Under the pieces are notes generated by a model. It saw nothing but the letters and a program-made list of their open reading frames with translations. It was not told the DNA's origin and searched no databases. 64,000 nucleotides of DNA from Solimicrobium silvestre (GTDB lineage Bacteria; Pseudomonadota; Gammaproteobacteria; Burkholderiales; Burkholderiaceae_D), in contig NZ_PUGF01000005.1 in assembly GCF_002976435.1 (NCBI RefSeq), positions 62,001 through 126,000 of the forward strand, read 5' to 3'. Shown here piece after piece: positions 1-8,097 of this stretch. Position numbers and translations under genes: made by a program. The first letter of the stretch is position 1. Each line of letters opens with the position of its first letter.

Positions 1-171
1 GGTCACAATACCGGCATTTTTAGCTGGGAATACCTGCATTGGTTAGGTGAAAATCAATCGCGCTTGTGGCAAGAATATCTCGATAAATTACAGGCCGCTG
101 GCTTTAGCGGTGATTCCGGGCGCGATGCTCCGATGGAAGTGGCTGGCAAAGGTTGCTCTACTAAGGGTTGA
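1..171 (+). CDS. DUF971 family protein (C-terminal end only)
   Basis: An open frame enters from the left edge and gives 56 residues before TGA at 169-171. The visible part begins GHNTGIFSWEYLHWLG and resembles the C-terminal half of DUF971 proteins (the gamma-butyrobetaine hydroxylase N-terminal-like domain), which often carry a G-H-x-(S/T)-G-I-(Y/F)-x-W motif. From recall, a DUF971 gene directly upstream of ubiE is common in Burkholderiales, which fits this position. The precise function of the family is unsettled; a role around iron-sulfur or cofactor metabolism has been suggested. The start and N-terminus lie outside the window. Confidence 0.55.
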   Translation, partial: GHNTGIFSWEYLHWLGENQSRLWQEYLDKLQAAGFSGDSGRDAPMEVAGKGCSTKG

Positions 172-190
172 GTAATTAAAAATTCGCAGA

Positions 191-496
191 TCAGGAATGG
201 ATGGGTTGCGCCACCAAACGAACACCAAGTGCTGCGCAAACACGACTAATGGTGTCAAAACGTGGTGCGCTATCAGGTCGTAGTGCTTTATAGAGCGCTT
301 CCCTGGTAATTCCGGCTGACTTGGCTATTTCGGTCATTCCACGCGCGCGAGCAATGTCGCCCAATGCTGCCGCAAGTAGGGCTGCATCGTTTGCTTGGAG
401 AATGTCAGTCAAGTAAGCGGCAATGGATGCTTCGCTGTCTAGATAGCTGGCTGCATCGAATTCAGGCAGGTTGGCCACGACTATATGTTTTTTCAT
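191..496 (-). CDS. Type II antitoxin, HigA-like HTH (addiction module antidote)
   Basis: This 101-residue protein has a helix-turn-helix core around residues 50-95 (GMTEIAKSAGITREALYKAL, then a stretch ending CAALGVRL). That is the arrangement of the putative addiction-module antidote family near HigA/XRE. It should bind and neutralise the toxin encoded just upstream and repress the shared promoter. The toxin gene comes first in the operon, as in HigBA modules, with 14 bp between toxin stop and antitoxin start and an AGGGAA-like ribosome site before the ATG. The pair faces the ubi genes on its left flank in convergent orientation to the DUF971 gene. The family call is firm; the subfamily name is not. 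Confidence 0.85.
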   Translation of the reverse strand: MKKHIVVANLPEFDAASYLDSEASIAAYLTDILQANDAALLAAALGDIARARGMTEIAKSAGITREALYKALRPDSAPRFDTISRVCAALGVRLVAQPIHS

Positions 497-510
497 GTTG
501 ATTCCCTTAA

Positions 511-804
511 TTAATCTAGCAATGCTGCTAATGATTTGGCGCGCTTTATATCGCGTTTTTGTGTACGTTTGGAACCACCAACCAGCAACACGATTATTTG
601 TGTGCCGCGCTGTGTAAAATACACCCGCCAGCCAGCTCCTATGTGTATGCGTAGCTCAGAAACCCCGTCTCCAACCGATTCAACATCGCCCATTAATCCG
701 CGTTCTAATCGTTTGATCCTGGCGACAACCACGCCTCGCACCGTTGTATCGCTAAGGTCGTTAAGCCAATTGGTGAATTCGGGAAGCGGTTTGATCGAAA
801 ACAT
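511..804 (-). CDS. Type II toxin, RelE/ParE superfamily
   Basis: The 97-residue protein fits the RelE/ParE addiction-module killer family: a helical N-terminus (PEFTNWLNDLSD), a central GDGVSELRIHIGAGWRVYF strand block and a C-terminal LLVGGSKRTQKRDIKRAKSL segment. Members are usually ribosome-dependent mRNA interferases, though this activity is inferred from the family. Length matches the family, so the ATG at 804 is the natural start. It is the first gene of a two-gene operon with the HTH antitoxin. A sigma-70-like promoter ends only six bases before the start codon, so the transcript may have no leader (see findings). Confidence 0.87.
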   Translation of the reverse strand: MFSIKPLPEFTNWLNDLSDTTVRGVVVARIKRLERGLMGDVESVGDGVSELRIHIGAGWRVYFTQRGTQIIVLLVGGSKRTQKRDIKRAKSLAALLD

Positions 805-810
805 GTGAAA

Positions 811-839
811 AGTGTATTCGAACGATTACGTGTAGTCAA
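811..839 (-). promoter_or_regulatory. Predicted sigma-70 promoter of the toxin-antitoxin operon
   Basis: Reading the minus strand, TTGACT (839-834) and TACACT (816-811) are separated by exactly 17 bp. The -10 box lies six bases from the toxin ATG, so transcription would begin at or within a base or two of the start codon. A TTCGAA palindrome sits in the spacer and could be part of an autoregulatory operator. This comes from sequence matching only. Confidence 0.55.
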
Positions 840-940
840 GTTTTTTAACTTTCTGTTTAAAACTATCTATTGGGATAAGTCAATTTGGTATCAAAGCATA
901 AAACCTCTATAATTCAGCATCTTAGAATTAAGTGAACATC

Positions 941-1675
941 ATGACAAACACCACCCATTTTGGTTACAGCACCGTTGAAGAAAATGAAAAAGTCCATAAA
1001 GTAGCTGAGGTTTTTCATTCGGTGGCTGCTAAATACGATGTGATGAATGACTTAATGTCTGCCGGATTACATCGGGCTTGGAAGATATTCGCTATTGCGC
1101 AAGCTGGCGTGCGGACCGGATTTAAAGTGCTTGATATTGCAGGCGGTACCGGTGACTTATCCAAAGAATTTGCTAAGCAAGCCGGGCCGACAGGTGAAGT
1201 CTGGCTGACCGATATTAATGAATCTATGTTGCGGGTTGGTCGTGACCGTCTGCTAAATAAAGGCATTATTACCCCGACCTTACTGTGCGATGCAGAAAAA
1301 ATTCCTTTTCCTGATAATTATTTTGACCGCGTAACGGTAGCTTTTGGTTTGCGTAATATGACGCATAAAGATGCCGCATTAGCCGAAATGCACCGGGTCT
1401 TAAAACCTGGCGGTAAGTTGCTGGTGCTGGAATTCTCAAAAGTAGCTAGTGCCTTGCAAAAACCGTATGACGTATATTCGTTTTCGGTATTACCTTGGCT
1501 AGGCAAAATGATCGCGAATGATGCCGATAGTTATCGCTATTTGGCAGAGTCAATTCGTATGCATCCTGATCAGGAAACGTTAAAAACGATGATGCAAGAA
1601 GCCGGTTTGGAATGCGTTAATTATTTTAATTTATCTGCTGGCGTCGCAGCACTGCACACAGGTATTAAAATTTAA
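941..1675 (+). CDS. ubiE: Ubiquinone/menaquinone C-methyltransferase UbiE
   Basis: UbiE methylates the ring carbon of 2-polyprenyl-6-methoxy-1,4-benzoquinol (and demethylmenaquinol) using S-adenosylmethionine. The 244-residue product shows the family N-terminus ([26 protein letters not shown]), SAM motif I ([15 protein letters not shown], about residues 67-81), the [14 protein letters not shown] segment and the [13 protein letters not shown] post-motif, ending TGIKI. I chose ATG 941, which gives the usual MTxTTHFG start; an in-frame GTG at 932 would add three residues. It is the first gene of a ubiE-ubiJ-ubiB cluster. ubiJ follows 69 bp later and ubiB is nearly contiguous with ubiJ. Confidence 0.97.
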   Translation: MTNTTHFGYSTVEENEKVHKVAEVFHSVAAKYDVMNDLMSAGLHRAWKIFAIAQAGVRTGFKVLDIAGGTGDLSKEFAKQAGPTGEVWLTDINESMLRVGRDRLLNKGIITPTLLCDAEKIPFPDNYFDRVTVAFGLRNMTHKDAALAEMHRVLKPGGKLLVLEFSKVASALQKPYDVYSFSVLPWLGKMIANDADSYRYLAESIRMHPDQETLKTMMQEAGLECVNYFNLSAGVAALHTGIKI

Positions 1676-1679
1676 TGAT

Positions 1680-1715
1680 GTAGGCTGGGCTAACGTTCCA
1701 TCAAGCCAGCATTCT
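1680..1715. repeat. Dispersed intergenic repeat copy 1 (GTAGGCTGGGC type)
   Basis: GTAGGCTGGGCTAACGTTCC followed by a GCCAGCAT-type end can fold as a short hairpin (GGCTGGGC against GCCAGC). A clearly related copy lies at 7522-7558 after ppc. Both sit just downstream of a stop codon, so they may act as transcript ends or as a REP-like family. Confidence 0.55.
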
Positions 1716-1744
1716 TCGCGCACCAATAAACGTGTTACACAAAT

Positions 1745-2320
1745 ATGAACCCAACGTTACTCCTGCCTGCACTTAATCATCTGTTAGCTCAAGAGCCTTG
1801 GGCCAGCCAAAAATTGCAACTCCATGCAGGTAAAATCGCTTGCATCGATATGTCGATGTTTTCCTTGCGTGTGAAAGTAACTGCGCAAGGGTATTTGGAA
1901 TCTGCTCCTGAAGATGCAACGGCGAATGTCACTATTCATGTGAATCCGGCCGATGTGCCATTGATTTTGCAAGATAAAGAACGTGCTGTGTCTTATGTGA
2001 AGCTAGAAGGCGATGCAGATTTAGCGCAAACCATTTCTGAACTTGGCAAACATTTGCGTTGGGATGCCGAGCAACAGTTAAGCCAGGTGTTTGGCGATAT
2101 TGCCGGGCGGCGCTTGGCAAACACTGGCAAAGCCGCATTAAGCAGCTTGCAGGCCAATGCGCAGAAATTGCAGGAAAATTTAGCTGAATATTTTTTAGAA
2201 GAAAACCCTCTTTTAGTACGGCCAGCCCGTGTAACAGAATTTGCCCAAGAAGTTGGGCGTACCCGAGATGATGTGGAACGCTTACTAAAGCGCATCGAAA
2301 AATTAGAAAAGGCGCGTTAG
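1745..2320 (+). CDS. ubiJ: Ubiquinone biosynthesis accessory factor UbiJ (SCP2 domain)
   Basis: This 191-residue protein lies between ubiE and ubiB, where UbiJ is expected. It has an SCP2 sterol-carrier-like lipid-binding domain over about residues 15-120, including the [20 protein letters not shown] and [16 protein letters not shown] segments. A helical C-terminus ends [17 protein letters not shown] and is probably a coiled coil. UbiJ is known to work with UbiK and to bind lipid intermediates of the aerobic ubiquinone pathway in a soluble Ubi complex. Its stop is one base before the ubiB ATG, suggesting tight translational coupling. Assignment uses context plus domain features. Confidence 0.9.
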   Translation: MNPTLLLPALNHLLAQEPWASQKLQLHAGKIACIDMSMFSLRVKVTAQGYLESAPEDATANVTIHVNPADVPLILQDKERAVSYVKLEGDADLAQTISELGKHLRWDAEQQLSQVFGDIAGRRLANTGKAALSSLQANAQKLQENLAEYFLEENPLLVRPARVTEFAQEVGRTRDDVERLLKRIEKLEKAR

Positions 2321-2321
2321 G

Positions 2322-3878
2322 ATGTTTCGTAAAATTTTCCGATTTCTTAAAATTTTTTTAGTCACAGTGCGTTATGGACTGGATGAAATTGCTTTCTCCA
2401 GTTTGGGCGTCGGGCGGGTAGTCCGCGCTTTGGAATTGCTGCTGTTCTGGCGCGATTTAAGTGCGCCGCGTGGTCAGCGATTACGTTGTGCCTTGGAAGA
2501 ACTGGGCCCGATCTTTGTTAAGTTTGGACAGGTACTTTCTACCCGTCGCGATTTAATGCCGATGGATATTGCCGACGAACTGGCGAAACTGCAAGACCGC
2601 GTACCACCGTTTGACAGTGACTTGGCAATAGCCCAAATCACTAAATCGTTAGGCGCACATCCTGATCAATTATTTGCCAGCTTTGAGCGCATTCCCGTGG
2701 CTTCCGCGTCGATTGCGCAAGTGCATTTTGCGACACTCAAAAATGGCCGCGAAGTAGCGGTTAAAGTGCTGCGCCCTGGCATGAAAAAAAGTATCGATCA
2801 AGATGTGGCGCTAATGCATGTGGCCGCTAGTTTGTTGGAATGGGTTTGGTCTGACGGCAAGCGTTTAAAGCCGAAAGAAGTGGTCGCTGAATTTGATAAA
2901 TATCTGCATGACGAATTAGATTTAATGCGCGAAGCCGCCAACGGAAGCCAATTGCGCCGTAATTTTGCGGACTCCGATTTACTGCTGGTGCCAGAAATGC
3001 TGTGGGATTATTGTTCCAGTTCTGTCATTGTGATGGAGCGCATGAAGGGCATTCCAGTTTCACAAATTGACCAGTTAATTGAAGCTGGAGTCGATTTAAA
3101 AAAACTGTCGCGCGATGGCGTAGAAATATTTTTCACGCAGATTTTTCGCGATGGTTTTTTCCATGCCGATATGCATCCCGGGAATATCATGGTGTCGACT
3201 GACCCTGCCACCTTAGGGCGGTACATTGCTCTGGATTTTGGTATTGTCGGTACCTTGAATGATTTTGATAAAGATTATTTATCACAGAATTTTCTGGCTT
3301 TTTTCAGGCGCGATTATAAGCGCGTAGCACAAGCGCATATTGAATCTGGTTGGGCGCCAAAAGATACCCGCGTTGATGAGTTGGAAGCAGCCGTGCGCGC
3401 TTGTTGCGAGCCGATCTTTGATCGCCCATTAAAAGATATTTCGTTCGGCTATGTGTTGTTGCGCCTGTTTCAAACTTCACGCCGCTTTAACGTGGAAGTA
3501 CAGCCGCAGTTGGTCTTACTGCAAAAAACGCTGTTAAATATTGAGGGTTTAGGCAGGCAGCTCGACCCTGAACTGGATTTATGGAAAACCGCTCAACCGT
3601 ACCTTGAAAAGTGGATGGCAAAGCAAATCGGCTGGGAAGGTGTCTGGCAGAATTTGAAGATCGAAGCGCCGCATTTCGCCCATATATTCCCGCAGTTGCC
3701 ACGTTTGATGCATAAGGTACTTACACGTGCCAATGATGACACGCCGCCGCAAGTAATGGAGCAACTATTAAAGGAACAAAAAAATACCAACCAGTTATTA
3801 CGCACCATAATCTGGTTTGTCGGTGGATTTTTGGGTGGACTTGTATTGTTGCAGCTCTGGTCATTCTTCATGTATTAG
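2322..3878 (+). CDS. ubiB: Ubiquinone biosynthesis kinase-like protein UbiB
   Basis: UbiB is an ABC1/ADCK-type atypical kinase/ATPase that supports coenzyme Q synthesis. At 518 residues it is close to the E. coli protein. Visible hallmarks are the KxGQ motif ([19 protein letters not shown], about residues 64-82), the family alanine-rich loop ([13 protein letters not shown], about 126-138), the catalytic HADMHPGN (about 284-291) and the metal-binding ALDFGIVG. Two hydrophobic C-terminal segments after residue 490 match the family's membrane anchors. It directly follows ubiJ, and a TPMT-fold methyltransferase begins 25 bp after its stop. Confidence 0.97.
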   Translation: MFRKIFRFLKIFLVTVRYGLDEIAFSSLGVGRVVRALELLLFWRDLSAPRGQRLRCALEELGPIFVKFGQVLSTRRDLMPMDIADELAKLQDRVPPFDSDLAIAQITKSLGAHPDQLFASFERIPVASASIAQVHFATLKNGREVAVKVLRPGMKKSIDQDVALMHVAASLLEWVWSDGKRLKPKEVVAEFDKYLHDELDLMREAANGSQLRRNFADSDLLLVPEMLWDYCSSSVIVMERMKGIPVSQIDQLIEAGVDLKKLSRDGVEIFFTQIFRDGFFHADMHPGNIMVSTDPATLGRYIALDFGIVGTLNDFDKDYLSQNFLAFFRRDYKRVAQAHIESGWAPKDTRVDELEAAVRACCEPIFDRPLKDISFGYVLLRLFQTSRRFNVEVQPQLVLLQKTLLNIEGLGRQLDPELDLWKTAQPYLEKWMAKQIGWEGVWQNLKIEAPHFAHIFPQLPRLMHKVLTRANDDTPPQVMEQLLKEQKNTNQLLRTIIWFVGGFLGGLVLLQLWSFFMY

Positions 3879-3903
3879 GGCTCATTAAAAACGTTGGAGC
3901 AGC

Positions 3904-4521
3904 ATGTCAATACCACCCATCTTTGTACAGCGTGACGCAACTATGCCGGAATTCTGGAATGAGCGTTTTGAACAAAAATTTGTGCCCTGGGACAAAGGTG
4001 GCGTTCCCCTCGCTGTTCAGCAGTATATTCAACATCAAACTCAACCGGCTGATACGCAATGCCTGATTCCCGGCTGCGGCAACGGTTACGAAGCGGCGTA
4101 TTTATCTGAGTGTGGTTGGGACGTGGTCGCAATCGACTTCTCACCTGCCGCCGTGGCTAGCGCCCGCGCCGCACATCCAGATTGGGCGGACCGGATTGTG
4201 GAAGCCGATTTCTTTAAATACCAACCTGCAAAACCACTCAGCCTGATCTATGAACGCGCCTTTTTGTGCGCCTTACCTCCTGCTTTGCGTCTTGATGTTG
4301 CCGCACGTTGGGCAGAATTGTTGCCGACTCGCGGGTTGTTAATGGGATTTTTTTATATCACCGACACGGGTAGTAAAAGTGGCCCGCCGTTTTCGATTAG
4401 TCAGCAAGAATTGAATACCTTGTTAGCTCCTCATTTTGTTTGTCTGGAAGATAAAGCTGTAGATGACTCCATTGCGGTCTTTGAAAACTGTGAACGTTGG
4501 CAAATCTGGCAAAAGAAATAA
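3904..4521 (+). CDS. TPMT-family SAM-dependent methyltransferase
   Basis: The 205-residue protein belongs to the thiopurine S-methyltransferase (TPMT) superfamily. Near the N-terminus it has FWNERFEQKFVPWDKGGVP, the Trp-rich entrance typical of the group, followed by SAM motif I (CLIPGCGNGYEAAYL, about residues 54-68) and an AIDFSPAAVASAR post-motif. Related enzymes methylate thiols, selenium, tellurium or halides; the substrate here cannot be told from sequence. A 25-bp gap from ubiB suggests co-transcription. ubiE and ubiG have different architectures, so this is not a duplicated Ubi enzyme. Confidence 0.85.
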   Translation: MSIPPIFVQRDATMPEFWNERFEQKFVPWDKGGVPLAVQQYIQHQTQPADTQCLIPGCGNGYEAAYLSECGWDVVAIDFSPAAVASARAAHPDWADRIVEADFFKYQPAKPLSLIYERAFLCALPPALRLDVAARWAELLPTRGLLMGFFYITDTGSKSGPPFSISQQELNTLLAPHFVCLEDKAVDDSIAVFENCERWQIWQKK

Positions 4522-4702
4522 ATTTATTTTGATCATAAACTGGTTTAGTTTTATTTACTTGACTTGAAGCAGCGTTAGCACGGAAAATTGTCAAAAATAA
4601 CGGATTATTCAAAATAAAATTCTGAAAATTCGTTGTTTTCTATTCATTTATCATGTATTTATTTGGTTTTCTTTTTACTCCGACTTCATAAAGATTCGCA
4701 GC

Positions 4703-7504
4703 ATGAACGCTCAAGCCATTCCTGCATCAACTCCGCCTAACGCCTCCGCACTGTTAAATAATGACGATAAAGATCAACAGCTACGTGACGATATTCGCCA
4801 CTTAGGCCGAATTTTGGGCGACACGGTGCGTAGTCAGCATGGCGACGAAATTTTCAATATTATTGAAATAGTGCGCCAAAGTTCAATCCGGTTTGGACGC
4901 GATGAAGACGAGGTCAGCAAGCAAGCGTTAGAAGCCATGTTGGACGGATTAAGTAACGACGAAATGACCAAGGTGATACGCGCCTTCAGTTATTTTTCAC
5001 ACCTCTCTAATATCGCCGAAGATCAACATCACATACGCCGCACCCGTGCGCATCTGGTTGCAGGCTCACCTCCTAAACAAGGTAGTTTGGCGTACACCAT
5101 TAGCACCTTGATGGAACGCGGCTACAGCACTGCGCAATTAGTCGAATTTTTTCAAACGGCGATAGTTAGTCCAGTGCTTACAGCGCACCCGACTGAAGTG
5201 CAGCGCAAGAGTATTTTGAATTGCCAGATGGTGATAGGGCGTTTGTTGAATGAGCGTGACCGCATGCAACTGACGCCAGAAGAAACTGCCGCCAATGAAG
5301 AGGCGCTGAATCGTGCGGTACTCACGTTATGGCAAACGCGCATGTTGCGCAACTCGAAATTGTCGGTGCTGGACGAAGTAGAAAATGGGCTGACTTTTTA
5401 TGACTACACGTTGTTGCGTGAATTACCTAATTTATATGCGGGTCTGGAAGACTTACTGAGCCAGCAGAGTCCATCAAAAGAGCCAACAGAACTAGCAAGT
5501 TTTTTAAAAATGGGCAGCTGGATCGGTGGCGATAGAGACGGCAATCCTTTTGTCACTGCCACGGTGCTCGAACAAACGCTCACCATGCAATGCACTAGGG
5601 CGTTGCGTTTTTATCTGGATGAATTGCATGCCTTGGGTTCGCAATTATCGGTGGCGCAATTATTAGTTGGCGCATCCGACCAATTGTTGGCATTGGCTGA
5701 CAGTTCACCAGATCAATCGGTACATCGCTCGGATGAACCGTATCGACGCGCGATTAGCGGCATGTATGCGCGTCTGTCCGCCACTTACCATGAATTACTC
5801 GGCGGTGAACCAGTCATTCATCCATCTGGGCAGGCTCGGGCGTATCAAAACGTAGAGCAATTGTCTGCTGATCTGGCTATCGTACATAACTCCCTGTTAT
5901 TGAACGGTTCTGCTGCATTAACGCGTGGCCGTTTGCGTCACTTACGGCGTGCAGTTGATGTGTTTGGCTTCTCATTAGCGCCGATTGATTTACGTCAAAA
6001 TTCCGATGTGCATGAACGGGTTGTGGCTGAATTATTTGCCGCAGCCAATCCGGCTTGTCGTTATTTGGAACAAGACGAAGCAGGGCGCATTGCTTTGCTT
6101 CTTGCTGAAATCAGCACACCGCGCCCACTGTCTTCACCGTATCTGGTTTATTCAGAAGAAACTCAATCCGAGCTGGCGATTTACCGCGCGGCCCGTACCG
6201 CGCAAGACCGTTATGGCAAAGCCGCTGTACCGAATTGCATCATCTCTAAAACTGACAGCGTTTCCGATTTATTGGAACTTGCGGTGTTGTTGAAAGAAGC
6301 CGGTTTATTGCATCCGCAAGAAGCGCGTTTGGACGTCAATATTATTCCGTTGTTCGAGACCATCGCCGATTTGCGCAATAGTGCGCCGGTGATGAAGCAT
6401 CTGTTGAGTTTGCCTGAATATGCGCGCTTGCTGGATAGTCGCGATTTGGCGCAGGAAGTCATGTTGGGCTATTCCGACAGTAATAAAGACGGCGGGTTTT
6501 TAACCTCAGGTTGGGAATTGTACAAAGCCGAATTGGCTTTGATCGATGTGTTTGCCGAGAAAAAAATCCGTTTGCGGTTATTTCATGGTCGAGGCGGTTC
6601 AGTTGGGCGCGGCGGTGGGCCGAGCTACCAGGCGATTTTGGCGCAACCGGCTGGAGCTGTCCAAGGGCAAATTCGTTTGACTGAACAAGGTGAAGTAATC
6701 ACTGCCAAATACGCTAATCCGGAAGTTGGGCGACGTAATTTGGAAGTGCTGGCTGCCGCGACTTTGGAAGCTAGTTTGTTGGCTGAGACTGAACCGGCGC
6801 CACGGCCGGAATTTTTAACCTGTATGAATGCTTTATCCGATCATGCGTTTGCGGCCTACCGTAATCTGGTGTACGAAACGGAAGGGTTTGAGCAGTATTT
6901 TTGGGAATCAACCGTGATCTCGGAAATTGCTGGATTAAACATTGGTAGCCGTCCGGCATCGCGTAAAAAAACGACTGCTATTGATGATTTACGGGCTATT
7001 CCGTGGGTGTTTAGCTGGTCGCAATGTCGTTTGATGCTACCCGGTTGGTATGGCTTCGGTTCGGCGGTGCGGGCTTATTTGGAGGCGCATCCCGATACCG
7101 GTTTGGCGTTGTTGCAAGAGATGTATAGAGACTGGCCGTTCTTCACCACGCTGCTGTCTAATATGGAAATGGTGTTGGCTAAGAGCGACCTTAGCATTGC
7201 CAGTCGTTATGCTGGGTTGGTTAAGGAAGAGCAATTGCGCGAGACTATTTTTACGCGTATTTGTAAGGGGCATGTGGCGACTATTGCGGCGTTAAAAAGT
7301 ATTTCTGGACAGAGTGAATTGTTGGCGGCTAATCCGTTGTTGAAACGCTCGATTCGGAATCGGTTTCCGTATATGGCGCCGTTGAATCATGTGCAGGTTG
7401 AATTGTTGAAGCGGTTTCGGAATGGGGATCAGGATGAGCGGGTTCGGAGGGGGATACATTTGTCTATTAATGGGATTGCTGCGGGGTTGAGGAATAGTGG
7501 GTGA
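4703..7504 (+). CDS. ppc: Phosphoenolpyruvate carboxylase
   Basis: Ppc carboxylates phosphoenolpyruvate to oxaloacetate and refills the TCA cycle. The 933-residue product is slightly longer than the E. coli enzyme (883). It contains the catalytic [13 protein letters not shown] motif (about residues 157-169), the [11 protein letters not shown] segment (about 590-600) and the glycine-rich [13 protein letters not shown] loop (about 629-641). It ends in NSG rather than the NTG common at the C-terminus of this family. It stands alone: 181 bp of AT-rich DNA precedes it, and repeat elements follow the stop. Codon use becomes unusually GGG/GGT-rich in the last 100 bp. Confidence 0.97.
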   Translation: MNAQAIPASTPPNASALLNNDDKDQQLRDDIRHLGRILGDTVRSQHGDEIFNIIEIVRQSSIRFGRDEDEVSKQALEAMLDGLSNDEMTKVIRAFSYFSHLSNIAEDQHHIRRTRAHLVAGSPPKQGSLAYTISTLMERGYSTAQLVEFFQTAIVSPVLTAHPTEVQRKSILNCQMVIGRLLNERDRMQLTPEETAANEEALNRAVLTLWQTRMLRNSKLSVLDEVENGLTFYDYTLLRELPNLYAGLEDLLSQQSPSKEPTELASFLKMGSWIGGDRDGNPFVTATVLEQTLTMQCTRALRFYLDELHALGSQLSVAQLLVGASDQLLALADSSPDQSVHRSDEPYRRAISGMYARLSATYHELLGGEPVIHPSGQARAYQNVEQLSADLAIVHNSLLLNGSAALTRGRLRHLRRAVDVFGFSLAPIDLRQNSDVHERVVAELFAAANPACRYLEQDEAGRIALLLAEISTPRPLSSPYLVYSEETQSELAIYRAARTAQDRYGKAAVPNCIISKTDSVSDLLELAVLLKEAGLLHPQEARLDVNIIPLFETIADLRNSAPVMKHLLSLPEYARLLDSRDLAQEVMLGYSDSNKDGGFLTSGWELYKAELALIDVFAEKKIRLRLFHGRGGSVGRGGGPSYQAILAQPAGAVQGQIRLTEQGEVITAKYANPEVGRRNLEVLAAATLEASLLAETEPAPRPEFLTCMNALSDHAFAAYRNLVYETEGFEQYFWESTVISEIAGLNIGSRPASRKKTTAIDDLRAIPWVFSWSQCRLMLPGWYGFGSAVRAYLEAHPDTGLALLQEMYRDWPFFTTLLSNMEMVLAKSDLSIASRYAGLVKEEQLRETIFTRICKGHVATIAALKSISGQSELLAANPLLKRSIRNRFPYMAPLNHVQVELLKRFRNGDQDERVRRGIHLSINGIAAGLRNSG

Positions 7505-7521
7505 GGTTGGATTTAAATTTT

Positions 7522-7558
7522 GTAGGCTGGGCTAGCGTTCTATCCGCCCAGCATTTTT
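7522..7558. repeat. Dispersed intergenic repeat copy 2 (GTAGGCTGGGC type)
   Basis: GTAGGCTGGGCTAGCGTTCT followed by ATCCGCCCAGCATTTTT folds as GCTGGGC against GCCCAGC with a trailing T run. It is a better hairpin than the copy at 1680-1715 and lies 18 bp after the ppc stop, so it may terminate ppc. Confidence 0.6.
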
Positions 7559-7691
7559 GATATTTAATCGCCGTAAATTCGTGGAATTAGCTTCGTTTAT
7601 TTGCCTAGTATGCTGAAATTTAATTCCTGTTTTTTAAAATTACCTTTGGAGTTGATTTTAGAGCTGTAGGCCGGTGGTAGACCGGCGGCTA

Positions 7692-7723
7692 GTTACCTTT
7701 TTTGCGTCGCCAAAAAAGGTAAC
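7692..7723. repeat. Perfect 13-bp inverted repeat (hairpin)
   Basis: GTTACCTTTTTTG (7692-7704) pairs exactly with CAAAAAAGGTAAC (7711-7723) around a six-base loop. From recall, similar GGTAACCAAAAAAG-type sequence occurs in intergenic repeats of beta- and gammaproteobacteria. Confidence 0.8.
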
Positions 7724-7758
7724 CCAAAAAAGGCGACCACGCTATTTCGGAAACCCCG

Positions 7759-7845
7759 ATTTTTCTAAGAAAAAAAGGGAAAAGTTCGAAACTCGCCTGC
7801 GGCTCAAACAGCGAACCTTTCTTATCCTTTTTTCCTTAGAAAAAC
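7759..7845. repeat. Imperfect long inverted repeat
   Basis: TTTTTCTAAGAAAAAAAGGG near 7760-7779 is matched in inverted orientation by TCCTTTTTTCCTTAGAAAAA near 7825-7844. Inside it, GTTCG (about 7784-7788) faces CGAAC (7812-7816), giving a nested stem. It is part of the same composite element as the hairpin before it and the hexamer array after it. Confidence 0.7.
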
Positions 7846-7870
7846 CGGCCGAATTAGAAGTGGGGGTAGG

Positions 7871-7981
7871 TCAACTTCAACAGCAACTTCAACCCCAACT
7901 TCAACCCCAACTTCAACTTCAACTTCAACTTCAACTTCAACTTCAACTTCAACTTCAACGGCAACTTCAACGGCAACTTCA
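7871..7981. repeat. CTTCAA hexanucleotide tandem repeat
   Basis: About 110 bp are built from CAACTTCAAC units. Eight exact CTTCAA copies lie between roughly 7911 and 7959; variants with CAG, CCC and CGG inserted before CAACTTC lie on each side. The array starts within 75 bp of the long inverted repeat. Copy number should be prone to slippage. Confidence 0.92.
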
Positions 7982-8097
7982 TCCCTACTTTCCAGCTGCA
8001 TAAAGCATTCCTTCCTTGCAATTTCAGTGCATTTTGGAAAATGCTACAATTCTGTCCTAAAATCCAACTATCTCCCAATTCAATAACAAGGAATACC

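Larger units (their letters stand above)
7505..8097. other. Gene-free repeat region between ppc and the M14 peptidase gene
   Basis: These 593 bp hold no credible gene. In order they contain a GTAGGCTGGGC repeat copy, a 13-bp perfect hairpin, a longer imperfect inverted repeat and a CTTCAA hexamer array, each listed separately. An open frame across the array (7674-8003) encodes mostly Gln-Leu/Gln-Pro repeats and looks like a by-product of the hexamer. Confidence 0.8.

Noticed and set aside
7871-7981. Hexamer array as a CRISPR or VNTR-encoded system
   Set aside because: Units are six bases with no spacers, so it is a simple-sequence repeat and not CRISPR.
7674-8003. 110-codon ORF encoding Gln-Leu/Gln-Pro repeats
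   Set aside because: The sequence is a direct translation of the hexamer array and hairpins, with no domain and no plausible ribosome site.
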